Part shown: positions 61,045 to 64,000 of the stretch, piece after piece
Layout: every line of letters starts with the position of its first letter
Numbering within the stretch: the first letter of the stretch is position 1
DNA from: Taudactylus pleione
Taxonomy: Eukaryota > Chordata > Amphibia > Anura > Myobatrachidae
DNA length: 64,000 nt
Direction: 5' to 3'
Assembly: GCA_031769625.1 (NCBI GenBank)
Contig: JAUIMM010000188.1
Location: forward strand, 10,469,001 to 10,533,000
The notes under the pieces: generated by a model
Databases searched by the model: none
Seen by the model: the letters and a program-made list of their open reading frames with translations, nothing else
What the model was told of the DNA's origin: nothing
Made by a program: the position numbers and the translations under genes

Positions 61045-61399
61045 TGGAGCGTACACACGGTCAGATTTGTCAGACTTGTCAGATTTGTCAGATGAACGAC
61101 TGAACGATTAAATGATCTGAACGATTTGAACGATTTGACCAAAGTTTTGAACGATTTGAACGATTGAACGATTGAACGATTTTTTACTGCATTAAAATGA
61201 ATGGAATCGTCCAAGTCTGACTGCAAACCCATCAGATGTCAGATATCGTTATCTGACAAACGGGAACGCGCATCGTTGATCGTCCATCGTTCAGGCATGT
61301 CAGATATGAACGATTTTCCTTCAGATATGAACGACTGAACGATTTTTAAATCGTTATCGTCCATATCTGAAGAAAAAATCTGATCGTGTGTATGCACCA
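61045..61399. mobile_element. PIF/Harbinger-type MITE with TTA duplication
   Basis: The ends TGGAGCGTACACACGGTCAG and CTGATCGTGTGTATGCACCA are inverted and flanked by TTA on both sides. The left interior is a run of short TCAGATTTG and GAACGATT repeats; the right interior has GAACGATTTT in both orientations. Non-coding. Confidence 0.8.
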
Positions 61400-61830
61400 T
61401 TAAGTTGTAACTGACTATAAAATAAGGAGAGAGCCAGCTGGCAGCCCAAAGCAGTGACAGAACCACAGTGTTTAAAAAAAAAAAACCATTGGAAAAGCAG
61501 GAAAAACATCGGGGGAGAAATCTTGCGATGGTAATGAAACATTGAATCAAAAGCATTGCAGGGTTAAACATCGAACATCGAAACCATTTAACTGATGTTT
61601 CTGATGAAACATCAAATGATTCCCATCCCTATAGCTCTCTCTCTATTCCCAACTCTGAATCATGCCCGATGAGACAAGCTATATCTTAAACAGAATAGTC
61701 CATTTACTTAATTGAGACATAACCTTGCGAAAACTTAAATTTTCACAGGATTTATAGCTGCGCAGAGTTTAATAAACAGGAACCTTAGGGGTCTACGTAC
61801 TAATAATCGCAGAACTGCTGTGATTATTAT

Positions 61831-62428
61831 GGCCCTCATTCAGAGCCACTCGTAAGCAGCAGCTCGTTCGCTCCGAGCGATGTTTGCCAAACTGCGCATG
61901 CGTACGGATCGTTATACGCATGCGCGAACCAGTCAGTGCGGCCGAAATTCATGTGCTCGCAAAATAGCGAATGCCTGTTAATTTGAGTGACAGGATGAGG
62001 CGTATGTGGGTGGTAATAGGGGAAGGTGCTTGAAAACGGGGAGTGGAAATCAGAACGCAGGCGTGCTTAAAGGTCAAAACGGGCGTTTTATGGGTGTGCA
62101 TAATTAAAACAGCAGCGTCATTGACCACGTCACTGGGTTTTTTTTAGCAAGAACTGCTCGCAAAATTGTGGTAGCAAAAACCAACCACAAGAATAGCGAG
62201 CAGCTCATACCCTGTTCGATGTACTCGATTAATCTAATAAATAGCGGACATGACGTCGGATGCGAGCGGCCAGGGGGCGTAGTTTCCCAAAAAACGACCG
62301 CAAGTTTTGTTCGCTCGTTCAGACCTAGAGGCGTGAACAGACCGCCAACAGCGAACGGTTCATTTGAATAGCCACCCCTATTTTCTGGACGAGCGAGCGC
62401 AAATAGCGACCGGCTCTGAATCAGGGCC
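61831..62428. mobile_element. MITE, copy 2 of the 600-bp pair
   Basis: The ends GGCCCTCATTCAGAGCCACT and CCGGCTCTGAATCAGGGCC are inverted. The body matches 44996-45594 almost base for base over long stretches (for example AAAACGGGCGTTTTATGGGT and CAGCAGCGTCATTGACCACG). Confidence 0.8.
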
Positions 62429-63260
62429 AATGTATCCATATCACAGGGGATATTTTCATTCTTAATGAAAATATTCCCGCTTTGTACAAATGGGAGCTCG
62501 CAGGAGGGCCACGGTTGCGGTTGCGGTAACCGCTGTCCCTGTGAGTTATATCCACGACGAATTTTAGAAGACATTCACGATTTTGAAAGACTTCTCCTGT
62601 GGAAGCTGTAATCAGGTTTTATAACCTACAGTATATATATCATTCTGCGCACTGGTTGGATGAAGAAGAGGTTGATACCAGCACCGACCACCTAACAAGA
62701 AAGACGCATAACTATAATTTATATACAGTAGTACAGTAGACAGCTATCATCTGATTGGCTGCTATGGGCAACGCCTCTACTTGCCCTGTTTAGCAGGTTT
62801 GATAAATCTTTGCCATTTCTCTCTTAGCGGAGTGAAGGGGGTAGAGTAAAATGAGAGAAACCCATCGCCAGCATTACATGAATCATCACTTCTAGGTAAA
62901 CTTACTTGCCTAATCTCCCGGAAGATACAGGAGACTCCCAATTTTTTCAGATAGCCCCAGGATCCCCTTAAAGTGGATGGATCTTCCGCATCCTGCCCAC
63001 TTTCTAGTGAAATGGGTAGGATGGAAAGAATATACCGGGTATTGCAGGTCAGTAGGCAGGGGGCACTACCAATATGACATGAAGAGCCCAGCACCACCCC
63101 CTGAGAGGTCCTGCCCTTCGGTGCAAAGGGTCCTCATTTAAGCCTCTGATTCTACCAATCATACAAGCTGGTTCCACATGAGATAACTACTGTCATTTAT
63201 CTGGTACTGTGATAGCATGTTTGCTGCAGTGGAGGGGATTAAATAACTCTGATTTGAATC
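62429..63260. other. Presumed RNF165 intron 1 stretch, little recognised
   Basis: A right-half CCAATCAG-type MITE remnant (CATCTGATTGGCTGCTATGG) lies at 62748-62815. Otherwise no exon, RNA gene or clear element end. Confidence 0.45.
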
Positions 63261-63267
63261 CGTACAG

Positions 63268-63625
63268 CAGGGGTTCCCAACAACGGTCCTCAAGACACAC
63301 TAACAGCCCAGGTTTTAAGGATAGCCATATTTGAGCATAGGTGTTTTAATTATTAGTTATTTTTAGTTAACCATCTGTGCTCAAGCATGGATATCATTAA
63401 AACCTGGACTGTTAGGGGTATATTTACTAAAGTGCCGTTCTTTAGAAGTGGAGATGTTGCCCACAGTAACCAAACAGATTCTAGCTATTATCTTCTAGAA
63501 GGTGCTAGATAAATATTAAGTAGAATCTGATTGGTTGCTATGGGCAACATCACCACTTCTAAAATCTCTCACTTTAGTAAATATACCCCTTAGTGTGCCT
63601 TGACGAGAGAGGTTGGAAAACACTG
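63268..63625. mobile_element. hAT-type MITE carrying a nested MITE
   Basis: The ends CAGGGGTTCCCAACAACGGT and GAGGTTGGAAAACACTG are inverted. The flanking 8-mers CCGTACAG (63260-63267) and CCGTATAG (63626-63633) form a target duplication with one mismatch. The inner palindrome AACAGCCCAGGTTTTAAGGA / AAAACCTGGACTGTTA is interrupted by the element at 63415-63589. Confidence 0.82.
63415..63589. mobile_element. CCAATCAG-family MITE with clean TTA duplication
   Basis: GGGGTATATTTACTAAAGTG and CACTTTAGTAAATATACCCC are perfect inverted ends. TTA lies on both sides (63412-63414 and 63590-63592). Removing it restores the host element's GACTGTTAGTGTGCC junction, which fixes the family's target site and exact borders. 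Confidence 0.9.
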
Positions 63626-63839
63626 CCGTATAGGATAAGCTGGGTTTTCTGTTTTTATTAAATGTTTCCTGCAATCTCCTGCCCCTTCTTGCGTGCTTTC
63701 CTAGAGATGAGATCAAACACGGTGAGCGCAGGCTATAACTGTAATGAATCCTCAAGCTTGGAAAAACAAACAGCTGAGGGTTTGCAGGTCCTGCGTCTAT
63801 GGTGCGATAATGGGATATCCGTTATTGTTTCGAGACTCA

Positions 63840-64000
63840 AGGTCTATTCATCAAAACTAAAATAAGGACATTTTCCTTAAATACCATTTTTGTAGTATTC
63901 ATTAACACACTCAGGGGCCTATTCATTAAACGTAAAAATTCAATGGAGATAATTAGCTTTAGAACTCTCATGGAGTTCTAGCTAATTATAGGTGGAATTC
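63840..64000. mobile_element. Two partial GGGGCCTATTCATTA-family MITE ends
   Basis: 63840-63910 is a left end (GGTCTATTCATCAAAACTAA). It is followed at 63914 by another end (GGGGCCTATTCATTAAACGT), which runs off the window in the orientation opposite to the right end of the 2232-3048 copy. Confidence 0.65.

Larger units (their letters stand above)
50679..61665. mobile_element. 11-kb composite island bounded by inverted repeats
   Basis: The left border GCCTGATTCAGAGTTGGGAA continues TAGAGAGAGA. The right border (61634-61665) is its reverse complement over about 30 bases with one mismatch. Just inside the right border, and more sparsely at the left, lie scattered ACATCG/CGATGT words. The original element probably was short; it has been inflated by two hAT copies, their arrays, a 54-bp satellite and a Harbinger-type MITE. 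Confidence 0.65.

Overview
The window looks like nuclear DNA of a large, repeat-rich vertebrate genome, most likely an anuran amphibian. Two observations point there: a clearly vertebrate multi-exon gene, and dozens of short inverted-repeat transposons of frog type, including 'ATTTACTAAA…CCAATCAGATTCT…GATTGGTTGCTATGGGCAAC' elements and 'GGGCCTGATTCAGAG' elements. I cannot name the species.

Only one host gene could be supported. It is RNF165 (ARK2C), a RING-H2 E3 ubiquitin ligase of the Arkadia family that promotes BMP/SMAD signalling. It lies on the minus strand. Seven coding exons (taken as exons 2-8) were found at 44887-44578, 40708-40589, 37212-37083, 31342-31238, 20289-20194, 18363-18257 and 12658-12541 (stop codon). 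All have GT-AG borders and compatible phases, and together give 986 coding bases. The short first coding exon (about 20 residues in mammals) was not found and probably lies beyond position 64000. The 3' UTR should run below 12541; the AT-rich, transposon-poor stretch of about 8400-12540 is a candidate for it.

Layout. 1-8400: intergenic, with inverted-repeat elements (972-1716, 2232-3048, 5180-5348), a 20-bp minisatellite and a possible LTR-like stretch near 7.4-7.9 kb. 8400-12540: candidate 3' UTR and flank. 12541-44887: RNF165 exons and introns. The introns hold minisatellites of 23 bp (19339-20183, ten bases from a splice donor), 32 bp (29440-31080) and 25 bp (38110-38805), plus many nested MITE and hAT elements. 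44888-64000: presumed intron 1, consisting largely of transposons. Its centre is an 11-kb inverted-repeat-bounded island (50679-61665) containing two hAT elements in the same orientation, each with a different surviving part of a BED-finger transposase gene. The island also holds large internal tandem arrays, and a 54-bp satellite with a 324-bp higher-order period.

I found no operon-like system, CRISPR array, rRNA or tRNA gene, and nothing I would call a new biological system. The most interesting material is the architecture of the hAT/satellite island, the minisatellites hugging exons, and an Ile in place of Thr in the TIER motif of RNF165.
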